NCBI RefSeq assembly: GCF_020781835.1 | Contig: NZ_JAJGNJ010000004.1 | Coordinates: forward strand, 237,665 to 301,664 | Direction: 5' to 3' | Length of the DNA: 64,000 bases | DNA from: Microbacterium testaceum | GTDB taxonomy: Bacteria > Actinomycetota > Actinomycetes > Actinomycetales > Microbacteriaceae | Part shown: in pieces, positions 10,468 through 18,880 of the stretch | Layout: every line of letters begins with the position of its first letter | Position numbering within the stretch: the stretch's first letter is position 1 | Program-made: the position numbers and the translations under genes | The notes under the pieces: model-generated | Told to the model about the DNA's origin: nothing | Database searches by the model: none | The model's input: the letters and a program-made list of their open reading frames with translations, nothing else

Positions 10468-11549
10468 GAGCGGTTTCGTCTCGGGAGGTGATCGCGCGGA
10501 CCCGCGGGACGGGCCGCGCCGCGGCGTTCGGCACGATTGGCGAACTCGGTGGCCTCGTCGCGTTCGCGGCGGGCCATCAGGCGCCTCTCGTCGTACTCGC
10601 TGTACGCATCGACGATACGGCCGACCAGGGTGTGCCGCACGACGTCCTCGCTGGTGAGGTACGCGAAATGGATGTCGTCGATGTGGTCGAGCACACGGGT
10701 CACCAGGCGCAGACCGGAGGCGCCCTGCGGCAGGTCGATCTGCGTGATGTCGCCGGTGACCACCATGCGTGTTCCGAAGCCGAGACGCGTGAGGAACATC
10801 TTCATCTGCTCGGGCGTGGTGTTCTGCGCCTCGTCGAGCACGACGAACGAGTCGTTCAGCGTACGACCGCGCATGTACGCCAGGGGCGCGACTTCGATCG
10901 TGCCCGTCGCCATGAGCTTGGGGACGATGTCGGGGTCCATCATCTCGTTGAGCGCGTCGTACAGCGGGCGCAGGTACGGATCGATCTTGTCGGTGAGCGT
11001 GCCGGGGAGGAAGCCCAGGCGCTCGCCCGCCTCGACCGCCGGACGCGTGAGGATGATGCGGCTGACCTCCTTGCGCTGGAGCGCCTGCACGGCCTTCGCC
11101 ATCGCGAGGTAGGTCTTTCCGGTACCGGCGGGACCGATGCCGAAGACGATGGTGTTCTCCTCGATGGCGTCGACGTACGCCTTCTGACCCAGGGTCTTCG
11201 GTCGGATGACCTTGCCGCGCGAGGACAGGATCGCCTCGCCGAGCACCTCGGACGGACGCGGTCCGCCGTCGGAGCGCAGGATCCGGCTGGAGCTGGAGAC
11301 GTCGGCGGGGTCGAGGCCCTGGCCGTTGCGCGTCATCGTGAGGAGCTCGTCGACCAGCCCTTTCGCCGCCGCGACCGCCGCAGCGCCACCGGAGAGCGTG
11401 ATCTCGTTGCCGCGCACGTGGACGTCGACGTCGGGATGCTCCTTCTCGACGACGCGCAGCAGTCTGTCTTGCGGGCCCAGGAGCTGGACCATGGCGACGC
11501 CGTCGGCGTAGAGACGCTCGACGACGGGTTCTTCGGGGGAATCAGCCAC
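10464..11549 (-). CDS. PhoH family ATPase
   Basis: 361 residues. An N-terminal KH-like segment (about 20-90) precedes the PhoH ATPase domain with Walker A GPAGTGKTYL (about 140) and Walker B SFVVLDEAQNTT. PhoH-like proteins are RNA-associated ATPases encoded next to ybeY and era, and are thought to aid rRNA maturation; the exact role is unproven. The start overlaps the stop of the HIT gene by 8 nt. The C-terminal 40 residues are charged and low in complexity. Confidence 0.92.
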   Translation of the reverse strand: MADSPEEPVVERLYADGVAMVQLLGPQDRLLRVVEKEHPDVDVHVRGNEITLSGGAAAVAAAKGLVDELLTMTRNGQGLDPADVSSSSRILRSDGGPRPSEVLGEAILSSRGKVIRPKTLGQKAYVDAIEENTIVFGIGPAGTGKTYLAMAKAVQALQRKEVSRIILTRPAVEAGERLGFLPGTLTDKIDPYLRPLYDALNEMMDPDIVPKLMATGTIEVAPLAYMRGRTLNDSFVVLDEAQNTTPEQMKMFLTRLGFGTRMVVTGDITQIDLPQGASGLRLVTRVLDHIDDIHFAYLTSEDVVRHTLVGRIVDAYSEYDERRLMARRERDEATEFANRAERRGAARPAGPRDHLPRRNRS

Positions 11550-11889
11550 CCGTGCTCTTTTCGTTCAGTCCGCCCGCGAGGACGTGGGCGTGTACGTGGA
11601 AAACCGTCTGGCCGGCGCCGGGGCCGGTGTTGAAGACCAGCCGGAAGTCGCCGTCGGCGTGCTCGGCCGCGACCGAGTTGGCAAGGCCCACCAGCTCGGT
11701 CAGCAGATCGGGGTCACCCGCGGCGAGCTCGACGACGTTGCGGTACTGCTCTGTCTTGGGGATCACGAGCAGGTGGACCGGTGCCTGCGGCGCGATATCG
11801 CGGATCGCGAAGGCGTTCTCGGTCTCGGCGACGATCTCGGCGGGGATCTCGCCCTGGAGGATGCGCGTGAAGATCGACGGCTCGGTCAT
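11542..11889 (-). CDS. HIT family nucleotide-binding protein (histidine triad)
   Basis: 115 residues from ATG 11889, chosen over an upstream in-frame start at 11931 because the family begins MTEPSIFTRILQGEIPAEIV. The histidine triad HVHAHVLAGG lies at 98-107. HINT-type proteins hydrolyse purine nucleotide phosphoramidates. The stop overlaps phoH by 8 nt, placing it in the rsmE-HIT-phoH-ybeY run. Confidence 0.92.
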   Translation of the reverse strand: MTEPSIFTRILQGEIPAEIVAETENAFAIRDIAPQAPVHLLVIPKTEQYRNVVELAAGDPDLLTELVGLANSVAAEHADGDFRLVFNTGPGAGQTVFHVHAHVLAGGLNEKSTGG

Positions 11890-11965
11890 GGCATCCAGTC
11901 TATCGACGGGCTCCGACGCCGGGTCGGGCACCCCGCACGCGCCCCGGGTCGCCGATGCGCGCTCG

Positions 11966-12700
11966 CTACCAGCGACTCGTCGCCGCCGAGATCACCGAGA
12001 TCGCGGCGGCGCCGGCGGTGGAGGTGCGCAGCACCGTCTCGCCGAGCCGCACCGGGCGGGCTCCGGCGGCCCGCAGGGCGTCGAGCTCGTCCGGCGCGAT
12101 GCCGCCCTCGGGGCCGACGACGAGCACGATGTCGCGCTCGTCCGACGGACCGGATGCCACGGCAGTGAGCCGCTCCTCGGCCGAAGGCTCCAGGACCAGG
12201 ACGCGGGCGGTGCGCGCCCGGGCGACGAGGTCGGCCAGACGCGCGACCCCCTCCACTTCCGGGATCCACGCCCGATGCGCCTGCTTCGCGGCCTCGCGCA
12301 CGATCGTGCGCCACCGGGCGAGGCCCTTCTCGGCCTTGGCATCCCATCGCGACACGCTCCGCGCCGCCTGCCACGGGACGATCGCGTCGATCCCGAGCTC
12401 GGTCGCCGCCTGCACCGCGAGCTCGTCCCGATCACCCTTGGCCAGGGCCTGCACCAGAATCATGCGCGGTGACGGAGCCGGGACCTCGGCGCGACCGGTC
12501 ACGACCACCGAGACCTCCTTCGGCGTGACCGCGCTCGTACGTCCCTCGAGCCACACCCCGCGTCCGTCGCCGAGGGTCACCGCCTCGTCGACGCGAACGC
12601 GTCGCACGGCGGCGGCGTGGTGCGCCTCGGACCCGACCAGCACGACGACGTCGCCCGCTGCGGCTGCCGTCGCGTCGTCCGTGACGAAGTGCAGTGCCAC
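11966..12700 (-). CDS. rsmE: 16S rRNA (uracil-1498-N3)-methyltransferase RsmE
   Basis: 244 residues from GTG 12700, two bases after the dnaJ stop; the frame is open further upstream but is only a shadow of dnaJ there. The N-terminal PUA-like region has GSEAHHAAAVRRVRVDE, and the SPOUT knot has VVGPEGGIAPDELDAL and RLGETVLRTSTAGAAAI. RsmE methylates U1498 of 16S rRNA with SAM. It belongs to the hrcA-dnaJ-rsmE run. Confidence 0.94.
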   Translation of the reverse strand: MALHFVTDDATAAAAGDVVVLVGSEAHHAAAVRRVRVDEAVTLGDGRGVWLEGRTSAVTPKEVSVVVTGRAEVPAPSPRMILVQALAKGDRDELAVQAATELGIDAIVPWQAARSVSRWDAKAEKGLARWRTIVREAAKQAHRAWIPEVEGVARLADLVARARTARVLVLEPSAEERLTAVASGPSDERDIVLVVGPEGGIAPDELDALRAAGARPVRLGETVLRTSTAGAAAISVISAATSRW

Positions 12701-12702
12701 CG

Positions 12703-13824
12703 TCAGTGCCGGAAGCGGTCGCGGAACTTGGAGAACAGGCCCTGCTGATGCTCCGCCAGGCGCGGCTTCGGAGCCTTGGTGCGCTTGGCGAACTCTTCGA
12801 TGAGGGCGCGTTCCTTGTGGTCGAGGCGGGTCGGCGTGACGACGTGCACGCCGACCTTGAGGTCGCCGCGCTGGCTGCCGCGCAGCGGCGTGATGCCGCG
12901 TCCCTTGATGGTGAGCACGTCGCCGGACTGCACGCCCGGGCGCACCTCGAGGTCGACGCTGCCGTCGAGCGACTCGATGGTCGTGGTCGTGCCGAGGATG
13001 GCATCCGGCATCGAGACCTCGAGGGTGGCGAGCAGGTCGTCGCCCTCGCGGCTGAACGACTCGTGCGACTCGACGGTGATCTCGAGGTACAGGTCCCCGT
13101 TGGGGCCGCCGGCCGGGCCGACCTCCCCCGAGCCGGGGAGCTGCAGGCGCAGGCCGGTCTCGACACCGGCGGGGATGTCGACCGAGACGGTGCGGCGCGC
13201 GCGCACGCGGCCCTGTCCCTGGCACGTGCCGCACGGGTAGGGGATCGTCGTGCCGTGACCCTGGCACACGCTGCAGGGCTGGCTCGTCACGACGTTGCCG
13301 AGGAGGCTGCGGACGGTGCGCTGCACGTGCCCCGAGCCGTGGCAGATGTCGCACGTGACCTCGCTCGTGCCCGGCTGGGTGCACGCGCCCTGGCAGGTCT
13401 CGCACAGCACGGCCGTGTCGACCTCGAGATCGCGGTGCACCCCGAAGACGACGTCGCCGAGCTCGAGCGTGACGCGCACGAGCGCGTCCTGCCCGCGCTC
13501 CCGCCGCGACCGGGGACGCGGACCACGGCCGCCGCCGCCCTGTGCGCCGCCGAAGAACGTCTCGAAGATGTCGCTGAAACCGCCGAACCCGGCCGCCCCT
13601 CCGCCGCCGAAGGGACTCTGGTCGCCGCCCATGTCATAGCGACGGCGCTGCTCGGGGTCGCTGAGCACGTCGTAGGCGTGGGTCACGAGCTTGAAACGTT
13701 CGGAGGCGTCCGCCCCCGGGTTGACGTCGGGGTGCAGCTCGCGGGCGAGCCGACGGTACGCCTTCTTGATGTCGTCGGGGCTGGCGTCGCGCGCGACGCC
13801 GAGGACCTCGTAGTGGTCAGCCAC
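12703..13824 (-). CDS. dnaJ: Chaperone DnaJ
   Basis: 373 residues. J domain at 1-65 with HPD at 31-33, a Gly/Phe-rich linker ([20 protein letters not shown]), then four zinc-finger repeats ([32 protein letters not shown]) and the two beta-sandwich client domains. The first repeat ends in C rather than the usual G. DnaJ delivers unfolded clients to DnaK and stimulates its ATPase. It follows hrcA by 51 nt and should be under CIRCE/HrcA control; this is the HrcA-linked dnaJ (DnaJ2 type in actinobacteria). Confidence 0.96.
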   Translation of the reverse strand: MADHYEVLGVARDASPDDIKKAYRRLARELHPDVNPGADASERFKLVTHAYDVLSDPEQRRRYDMGGDQSPFGGGGAAGFGGFSDIFETFFGGAQGGGGRGPRPRSRRERGQDALVRVTLELGDVVFGVHRDLEVDTAVLCETCQGACTQPGTSEVTCDICHGSGHVQRTVRSLLGNVVTSQPCSVCQGHGTTIPYPCGTCQGQGRVRARRTVSVDIPAGVETGLRLQLPGSGEVGPAGGPNGDLYLEITVESHESFSREGDDLLATLEVSMPDAILGTTTTIESLDGSVDLEVRPGVQSGDVLTIKGRGITPLRGSQRGDLKVGVHVVTPTRLDHKERALIEEFAKRTKAPKPRLAEHQQGLFSKFRDRFRH

Positions 13825-13875
13825 AATCGCCTTCCTGCCCGCTCTCGCGGGGTCGATCTCTGCGTGGGGTGCTCG

Positions 13876-14910
13876 TCAACGCGCGCTGTCGTCGTCTTCG
13901 AGCATCCGGGTCAGGTAGTGCGCGACGGCGCGGACCGCCGCGAGGTTAGAGGAGTAGTCCATGCGCGTCGGACCGAGCAGGCCCACGCGTGCACCGCCGG
14001 CGGAGCCGTCGTACCGACTGGCGAGGACGGATGCCTCGACCAGGCCGAACGGCTCGTTCTCACGCCCGATGCTGGCCGAGAGGCCCTGCTCGTCGGCGAC
14101 CATCTCGCTCATGAGTCGCAGCAGCGTGACCTGCTCCTCGATGGCCTCCAGCAGCGGGTAGATGCTTCCGCGGAAGTCCGACTCGCGCTTGGCGAGCGTC
14201 GCCGCGCCCGCCATGACCAGACGGTCCTGGCGGAACTCCTCGAGCTCCTCGCCCACGACGCGCAGGACGGCGTCGGCGATCGCGTCGAGCGCGTTGCCCG
14301 GCCGCGGCCCGTCGGTGGAGGCGACGATCTGCGCGCAGTCCGCGACGCTCCGACCCACCAGCAGCGCGCCCACCCGGGCCCGCAGCTGCACTATGTCGCT
14401 CTCGGTCGGCTCGTACGGGACGAGCGCGATGCGCTGCGAGACGCGGCCGGTGTCGGTCACGAGGATCACGAGCACGCGCGGGCCGCCGAGCGCGACCAGT
14501 TCGACGTGCGAGACGTTCGCCCGCGCGAACGAGGGGTACTGCACGATGGCGACCTGGCCGGTGAGCTGCGTGAGAGCACGGACCGTGCGCGCGAGGAGGT
14601 CGTCGAGGTCGCCGGCTTCGTCGAGGAACGAGGTGATGGCGCTCCGCTGCGCCGTCGAAAGCGGTCGAAGCTCGGCGAGGTGGTCGACGAAGACGCGGTA
14701 ACCCTTGTCCGTGGGCACGCGCCCCGACGACGTGTGGGGCGCGACGATGAGGTCTTCGTCCTCGAGCTGCGCCATGTCGTTGCGGATCGTCGCTGCCGAC
14801 ACCCCGAAGGCGTGCCGCTCGACGATCGCCTTGCTGCCGACGGGTTCACGCGTGTCGACGTAGTCCTGGACGATCGCGCGGAGCACCTGCAAGCCGCGTT
14901 CGGACACCAT
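13876..14910 (-). CDS. hrcA: Heat-inducible transcriptional repressor HrcA
   Basis: 344 residues. The N-terminal winged helix (1-75) includes ERHAFGVSAATIRNDMAQLE, followed by a GAF-like domain and the inserted dimerisation region. HrcA represses class I heat-shock genes by binding CIRCE; folding by GroEL keeps it active. A CIRCE operator lies 17 nt upstream of the start (14927-14953), next to the putative -10 box, so the gene is autoregulated along with dnaJ and probably rsmE. Confidence 0.96.
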   Translation of the reverse strand: MVSERGLQVLRAIVQDYVDTREPVGSKAIVERHAFGVSAATIRNDMAQLEDEDLIVAPHTSSGRVPTDKGYRVFVDHLAELRPLSTAQRSAITSFLDEAGDLDDLLARTVRALTQLTGQVAIVQYPSFARANVSHVELVALGGPRVLVILVTDTGRVSQRIALVPYEPTESDIVQLRARVGALLVGRSVADCAQIVASTDGPRPGNALDAIADAVLRVVGEELEEFRQDRLVMAGAATLAKRESDFRGSIYPLLEAIEEQVTLLRLMSEMVADEQGLSASIGRENEPFGLVEASVLASRYDGSAGGARVGLLGPTRMDYSSNLAAVRAVAHYLTRMLEDDDSAR

Positions 14911-14926
14911 GGCCGGCTCCCTCCCT

Positions 14927-14953
14927 CTGGCACTCCGGTCACCTGAGTGCCAA
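14927..14953 (-). promoter_or_regulatory. CIRCE operator (HrcA binding site)
   Basis: On the minus strand the site reads TTGGCACTC, nine bases, GAGTGCCAG, against the consensus TTAGCACTC-N9-GAGTGCTAA. The core GCACTC/GAGTGC is intact and the A-to-G/T-to-C changes are symmetrical, so the dyad is preserved. It abuts a -10 box TAGAAT (14953-14958), covering the likely transcription start of hrcA-dnaJ. Confidence 0.92.
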
Positions 14954-14991
14954 TTCTAGAGCACCCGCCCCGGGCTGAGCCGGAAGCGCGC

Positions 14992-16209
14992 TCAGGCGGT
15001 GAGCGCCCGCACCACGGCGTCCGCGAGCAGGCGCCCTCGGCGGGTCAGGACGATGCGCCCGCGCACGGCATCCGGTCCTTCGACCAGCCCGTCGGCGATG
15101 AGGGATGCCACGGCCTTCCGGCCCTCGCCCAGGAGCTCCGACACCGGGAGCCCGTCGCGGATGCGGCTGCGCAGCAGCACGGACTCCAGGCGCCGTGCGG
15201 TGTCATCGGGCCGCTCCCGCGCGGCGGCGGGCGACTCCCCCGCCGCGAGTCGCTGCGCGTAGGCCGCCGGATGCTTCACATTCCACCACCGGAGTCCGGC
15301 GACGTGGCTGTGCGCCCCGGGGCCGAACCCCCACCAATCGGTACCGCGCCAGTAGGCGAGGTTGTGCCGGGAGCGGTGCTCCGGGTCGGTGGCCCAGTTG
15401 GACACCTCGTACCAGTCGTATCCCGCGTCGCCGAGCATGTCGTCGGCGAGCTCGTACATGTCGGCCTGCAGGTCGTCGGAGGGCTGGGCGACGACGCCCG
15501 AACGGATCTGCCGGGCGAGCTTCGTGCCGTCCTCGACGATGAGCGCGTAGGCCGAGACGTGGTCGGGACCCAGGGCGGTGGCCGCGTCGAGCGATGCGCG
15601 CCAATCGTCGAGCGACTCCCCCGGCGCACCGTAGATGAGGTCGAGCGAGACGTCGAGGCCGGCTCGACGCGCGGCGGCCACCGCGGTGGCCACGTTGCGC
15701 GGGTCGTGCGTGCGGTCGAGCACGGCGAGCACGTGCGACCGCGCGGACTGCATGCCGATCGACAACCGGGTGACGCCGGCCTCGGCCAGCGTCTCCGCGA
15801 CGCGGTCGTCGACCGTGTCGGGGTTCGCCTCCACGGTCACTTCGGCCCCGTCGGCGATCCCGAACTCCCCGCGCACTGCGTCGAGCATCCGAGCCAGGTC
15901 GCCCGGAGGGAGCAGCGTCGGGGTGCCCCCGCCGAAGAACACCGTGGATGCCGCCCGCCGACCGCCCGCGGCATCCATCACTCCGCCCGCCAGGCGCACC
16001 TCGGCGGCGAGCGTGTCGGCGAAGTCCTCCTGCCGGGCGCCGCGCAGCTCGTTCGAGGTGTACGTGTTGAAGTCGCAGTAGCCGCAGCGCACACGGCAGA
16101 ACGGCACGTGCAGGTAGACGCCGAAGTCGGCCGCGGGGTCGAGCGGGAGGTCGTCGGGCAGCCGTCCGTCGGAGGGGGCCGGGTCGCCGAGCGGAAGCGG
16201 TCCGCCCAT
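14992..16209 (-). CDS. hemW: Radical SAM heme chaperone HemW
   Basis: 405 residues from ATG 16209. CRVRCGYC at 38-45 is the CxxxCxxC [4Fe-4S] motif, here with the extra HemN-family cysteine nearby; FFGGGTPTLL and ANPDTV are further radical SAM motifs, and the C-terminal HemN_C domain is present. Once annotated as anaerobic coproporphyrinogen oxidase, this HemW branch is considered a heme chaperone. The start codon overlaps the stop of the DUF1990 gene, and lepA lies further upstream, a usual neighbourhood. Confidence 0.92.
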   Translation of the reverse strand: MGGPLPLGDPAPSDGRLPDDLPLDPAADFGVYLHVPFCRVRCGYCDFNTYTSNELRGARQEDFADTLAAEVRLAGGVMDAAGGRRAASTVFFGGGTPTLLPPGDLARMLDAVRGEFGIADGAEVTVEANPDTVDDRVAETLAEAGVTRLSIGMQSARSHVLAVLDRTHDPRNVATAVAAARRAGLDVSLDLIYGAPGESLDDWRASLDAATALGPDHVSAYALIVEDGTKLARQIRSGVVAQPSDDLQADMYELADDMLGDAGYDWYEVSNWATDPEHRSRHNLAYWRGTDWWGFGPGAHSHVAGLRWWNVKHPAAYAQRLAAGESPAAARERPDDTARRLESVLLRSRIRDGLPVSELLGEGRKAVASLIADGLVEGPDAVRGRIVLTRRGRLLADAVVRALTA

Positions 16210-16853
16210 CAGGAGGTGTACAGCGGCGAGATCGCCCGCAGGTACCGCTGGAAAAGGGCCCGGCGTCGGCGCCGAACCAGCCCGATGAACACGCGGTAGG
16301 ACGGCGCGGTGGGGCGGTCGAACGCGCGGACGACGAACCAGACCTCGTCGTTGTCGCGCCACTCGACGGAGAACAGCTCCTCACCGCTCACGATCGAATG
16401 ACCGACCGTGCCGAGGATGTACCCCACCCGTCGGGGTTCTTCGAACACCGAGATGACCCGTAGGTGCGCGTCGGCGCGGTGGCCGTCGACCTTGCCGTGC
16501 AGACGCACGCTGGTGCCGGGGCTGACGAACGGCGTGCCGTCGGCGGCGAACCGCTGCTCGGATTCCAGCCGGCTCGGCGCGATCGGTGCGCCCTCCGCGT
16601 CGAAGCCGACGCCCGAGTACCCGCCGTCGGTCGCCGGGCGGACGTCACTGATGCTCAACTCCTCCGACCGCAACGGCGCCCACGACAGGAGCAGCTCGCC
16701 GGCGGCGGTGAAGCGCTCCTCGCCGCTGCCGATGCGCCAGGAGTCCTCGGCGGGGACCGAGTGCTCCGGCGGATACTGCATCAGGTCGTGCGCCTGGGTG
16801 GCGCCCACGGCCGCGTAATCGACCGTGTCGTCGGTGAAGTTCTGCCGGCGCAT
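16209..16853 (-). CDS. DUF1990 family protein
   Basis: 214 residues. VDYAAVGATQ near the N-terminus and the C-terminal GHSIVSGEELFSVEWRDNDE followed by FDRPT are the diagnostic blocks of DUF1990 (YndJ C-terminal-like). There are no membrane segments or signal peptide. Function is unknown. It sits between lepA and hemW, separated from lepA by 44 nt and overlapping hemW, so it is likely cotranscribed with them. Confidence 0.8.
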   Translation of the reverse strand: MRRQNFTDDTVDYAAVGATQAHDLMQYPPEHSVPAEDSWRIGSGEERFTAAGELLLSWAPLRSEELSISDVRPATDGGYSGVGFDAEGAPIAPSRLESEQRFAADGTPFVSPGTSVRLHGKVDGHRADAHLRVISVFEEPRRVGYILGTVGHSIVSGEELFSVEWRDNDEVWFVVRAFDRPTAPSYRVFIGLVRRRRRALFQRYLRAISPLYTS

Positions 16854-16897
16854 GATCTCCAGTCTCCGGGTCGAGGATGGGAGGACGGTGGGCGTCG

Positions 16898-18742
16898 CTA
16901 CTTCTTGGTCTCGACGTCGCCCGACAGGGCGGCGATGAACGCCTCCTGGGGGACCTCGACGCGGCCCACCATCTTCATGCGCTTCTTGCCTTCTTTCTGC
17001 TTCTCCAGCAGCTTGCGCTTTCGGGTGATGTCACCGCCGTAGCACTTGGCCAGAACGTCCTTGCGGATGGCGCGGATGTTCTCGCGCGCGATGATGCGTG
17101 CGCCGATCGCGGCCTGGATGGGCACCTCGAACTGCTGACGCGGGATGAGCTTGCGCAGCCGCTCGGTCATCATCGTGCCGTAGCTGTAGGCCTTCTCGCG
17201 GTGCACGATCGAGCTGAAGGCATCCACCTTCTCGCCCTGCAGCAGGATGTCGACCTTCACCAGGTCGGCCGTCTGCGACCCGGCCGGCTCGTAGTCGAGG
17301 CTCGCGTACCCCTGGGTGCGGCTCTTGAGGTGGTCGAAGAAGTCGAACACGATCTCGCCGAGCGGCATGTTGTAGCGCAGTTCGACGCGGTCTTCGCTGA
17401 GGTAGTCCATGCCCAGGAGCGTGCCGCGGCGGGACTGGCAGAGCTCCATGACCGTGCCGACGTAGTCCTTCGGGAGCAGGATGCCGACCTTGACGATCGG
17501 CTCGGACACCTCGGCGACACGGCCGTCGGGGTACTCGCTCGGGTTGGTCACCGAGACGACCTCGCCGGTGTCGGTCGTGACCTCGTAGGTCACCGACGGG
17601 GCGGTCGTGATGAGGTCGAGACCGAACTCGCGCGAGAGGCGCTCGGTGATGATCTCGAGGTGGAGGAGCCCGAGGAAGCCGCAGCGGAAGCCGAAGCCCA
17701 GGGCGACCGAGGTCTCGGGCTCGTACTGCAGAGAGGCGTCGGACAGCTTCAGCTTGTCGAGCGCCTCGCGCAGCTCGGCGTAGTCGCTGCCGTCGATCGG
17801 GTAGATGCCCGAGAAGACCATGGGCTTCGGGTCGGTGTACCCGGCGAGCGGATCGGTCGCGGGCTTGCGGTGATTCGTGATCGTGTCGCCGACCTTCGAC
17901 TGCCGCACGTCTTTCACGCCGGTGATCAGGTAGCCGACCTCGCCGACGCCGAGGCCCTTGGTGGGCACCGGCTCGGGGCTGGACACACCGATCTCGAGCA
18001 GTTCGTGCGTCGCCGTGGTCGACATCATCTGGATGCGCTCGCGCGGCGACAGCGCGCCGTCGACCATGCGGACGTACGTCACGACACCGCGGTACGCGTC
18101 GTACACGGAGTCGAAGATCATGGCGCGAGCGGGGGCGTCGGCCACGCCGACCGGTGCCGGGATCTGCTCGACGATGCGGTCGAGCAGGGCCTCGACGCCC
18201 ATGCCCGTCTTGCCGCTGACGCGCAGCACGTCTTCGGGGTCGCCGCCGATGAGCCCGGCGAGCTCGGCCGCGTACTTGTCGGGATCGGCCGCGGGCAGGT
18301 CGATCTTGTTCAGCACCGGGATGATCTGCAGGTCGTTCTCGAGCGCGAGGTAGAGGTTCGCCAGCGTCTGCGCCTCGATCCCCTGCGCTGCGTCCACGAG
18401 CAGGATGGCGCCCTCGCACGCGGCGAGCGAGCGGCTCACCTCGTACGTGAAGTCGACGTGACCGGGCGTGTCGATCATGTTGAGCGCGAACGTCTCGCCC
18501 TCGACAGCCCACGGCATGCGCACGGCCTGCGACTTGATCGTGATGCCGCGCTCGCGCTCGATGTCCATGCGGTCGAGATACTGCGCGCGCATATCGCGGT
18601 CGGCGACGACGCCGGTGATCTGCAGCATGCGGTCGGCCAACGTCGACTTGCCGTGGTCGATGTGGGCGATGATGCAGAAGTTGCGGATCTGCGCCGGCGG
18701 CGTGGCGGACGGCTCGAGGGGCTTCAGGGCGCGCGGTGACAT
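16898..18742 (-). CDS. lepA: Elongation factor 4 (LepA)
   Basis: 614 residues. G1 AHIDHGKST at 26-34, switch [11 protein letters not shown]4 NKID, and the LepA-specific C-terminal domain ending in a lysine-rich tail are all seen. EF4 is a ribosome-associated GTPase proposed to back-translocate or remodel stalled ribosomes and to aid initiation or 30S assembly. A -10 box TAGAAT (18752-18757) ends nine bases before the ATG, so the mRNA is probably almost leaderless. The usual divergent neighbour rpsT is 3.8 kb away because two genes lie between. Confidence 0.97.
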   Translation of the reverse strand: MSPRALKPLEPSATPPAQIRNFCIIAHIDHGKSTLADRMLQITGVVADRDMRAQYLDRMDIERERGITIKSQAVRMPWAVEGETFALNMIDTPGHVDFTYEVSRSLAACEGAILLVDAAQGIEAQTLANLYLALENDLQIIPVLNKIDLPAADPDKYAAELAGLIGGDPEDVLRVSGKTGMGVEALLDRIVEQIPAPVGVADAPARAMIFDSVYDAYRGVVTYVRMVDGALSPRERIQMMSTTATHELLEIGVSSPEPVPTKGLGVGEVGYLITGVKDVRQSKVGDTITNHRKPATDPLAGYTDPKPMVFSGIYPIDGSDYAELREALDKLKLSDASLQYEPETSVALGFGFRCGFLGLLHLEIITERLSREFGLDLITTAPSVTYEVTTDTGEVVSVTNPSEYPDGRVAEVSEPIVKVGILLPKDYVGTVMELCQSRRGTLLGMDYLSEDRVELRYNMPLGEIVFDFFDHLKSRTQGYASLDYEPAGSQTADLVKVDILLQGEKVDAFSSIVHREKAYSYGTMMTERLRKLIPRQQFEVPIQAAIGARIIARENIRAIRKDVLAKCYGGDITRKRKLLEKQKEGKKRMKMVGRVEVPQEAFIAALSGDVETKK

Positions 18743-18751
18743 GTTCCGTCG

Positions 18752-18757
18752 ATTCTA
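18752..18757 (-). promoter_or_regulatory. -10 box of lepA
   Basis: TAGAAT on the minus strand, the same hexamer seen upstream of hrcA and of the ileS T-box. With a start about seven bases downstream, only one to three untranslated bases precede the lepA ATG at 18742. No clear -35 is visible. Confidence 0.5.
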
Positions 18758-18880
18758 CGGGCGCGCGCCGACATCGCCGTGCCGGGTGGTGTTTGCTTCC
18801 GCGATCACGCGCGTGTCAAGCTTCGCGTGGCGAGCGACCCCGGCCCGCCGCCCCCTTGCGTTCACTCGTCCGGAGGTCCC

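Noticed and set aside
16877..18739. 620-codon open frame antisense to lepA, and similar long antisense frames opposite leuA, leuS, comEC, ileS and rne
   Set aside because: High GC keeps all frames open. The antisense products are Arg/Ala/Asp-rich without motifs, while the opposite strand encodes clear, full-length conserved proteins.
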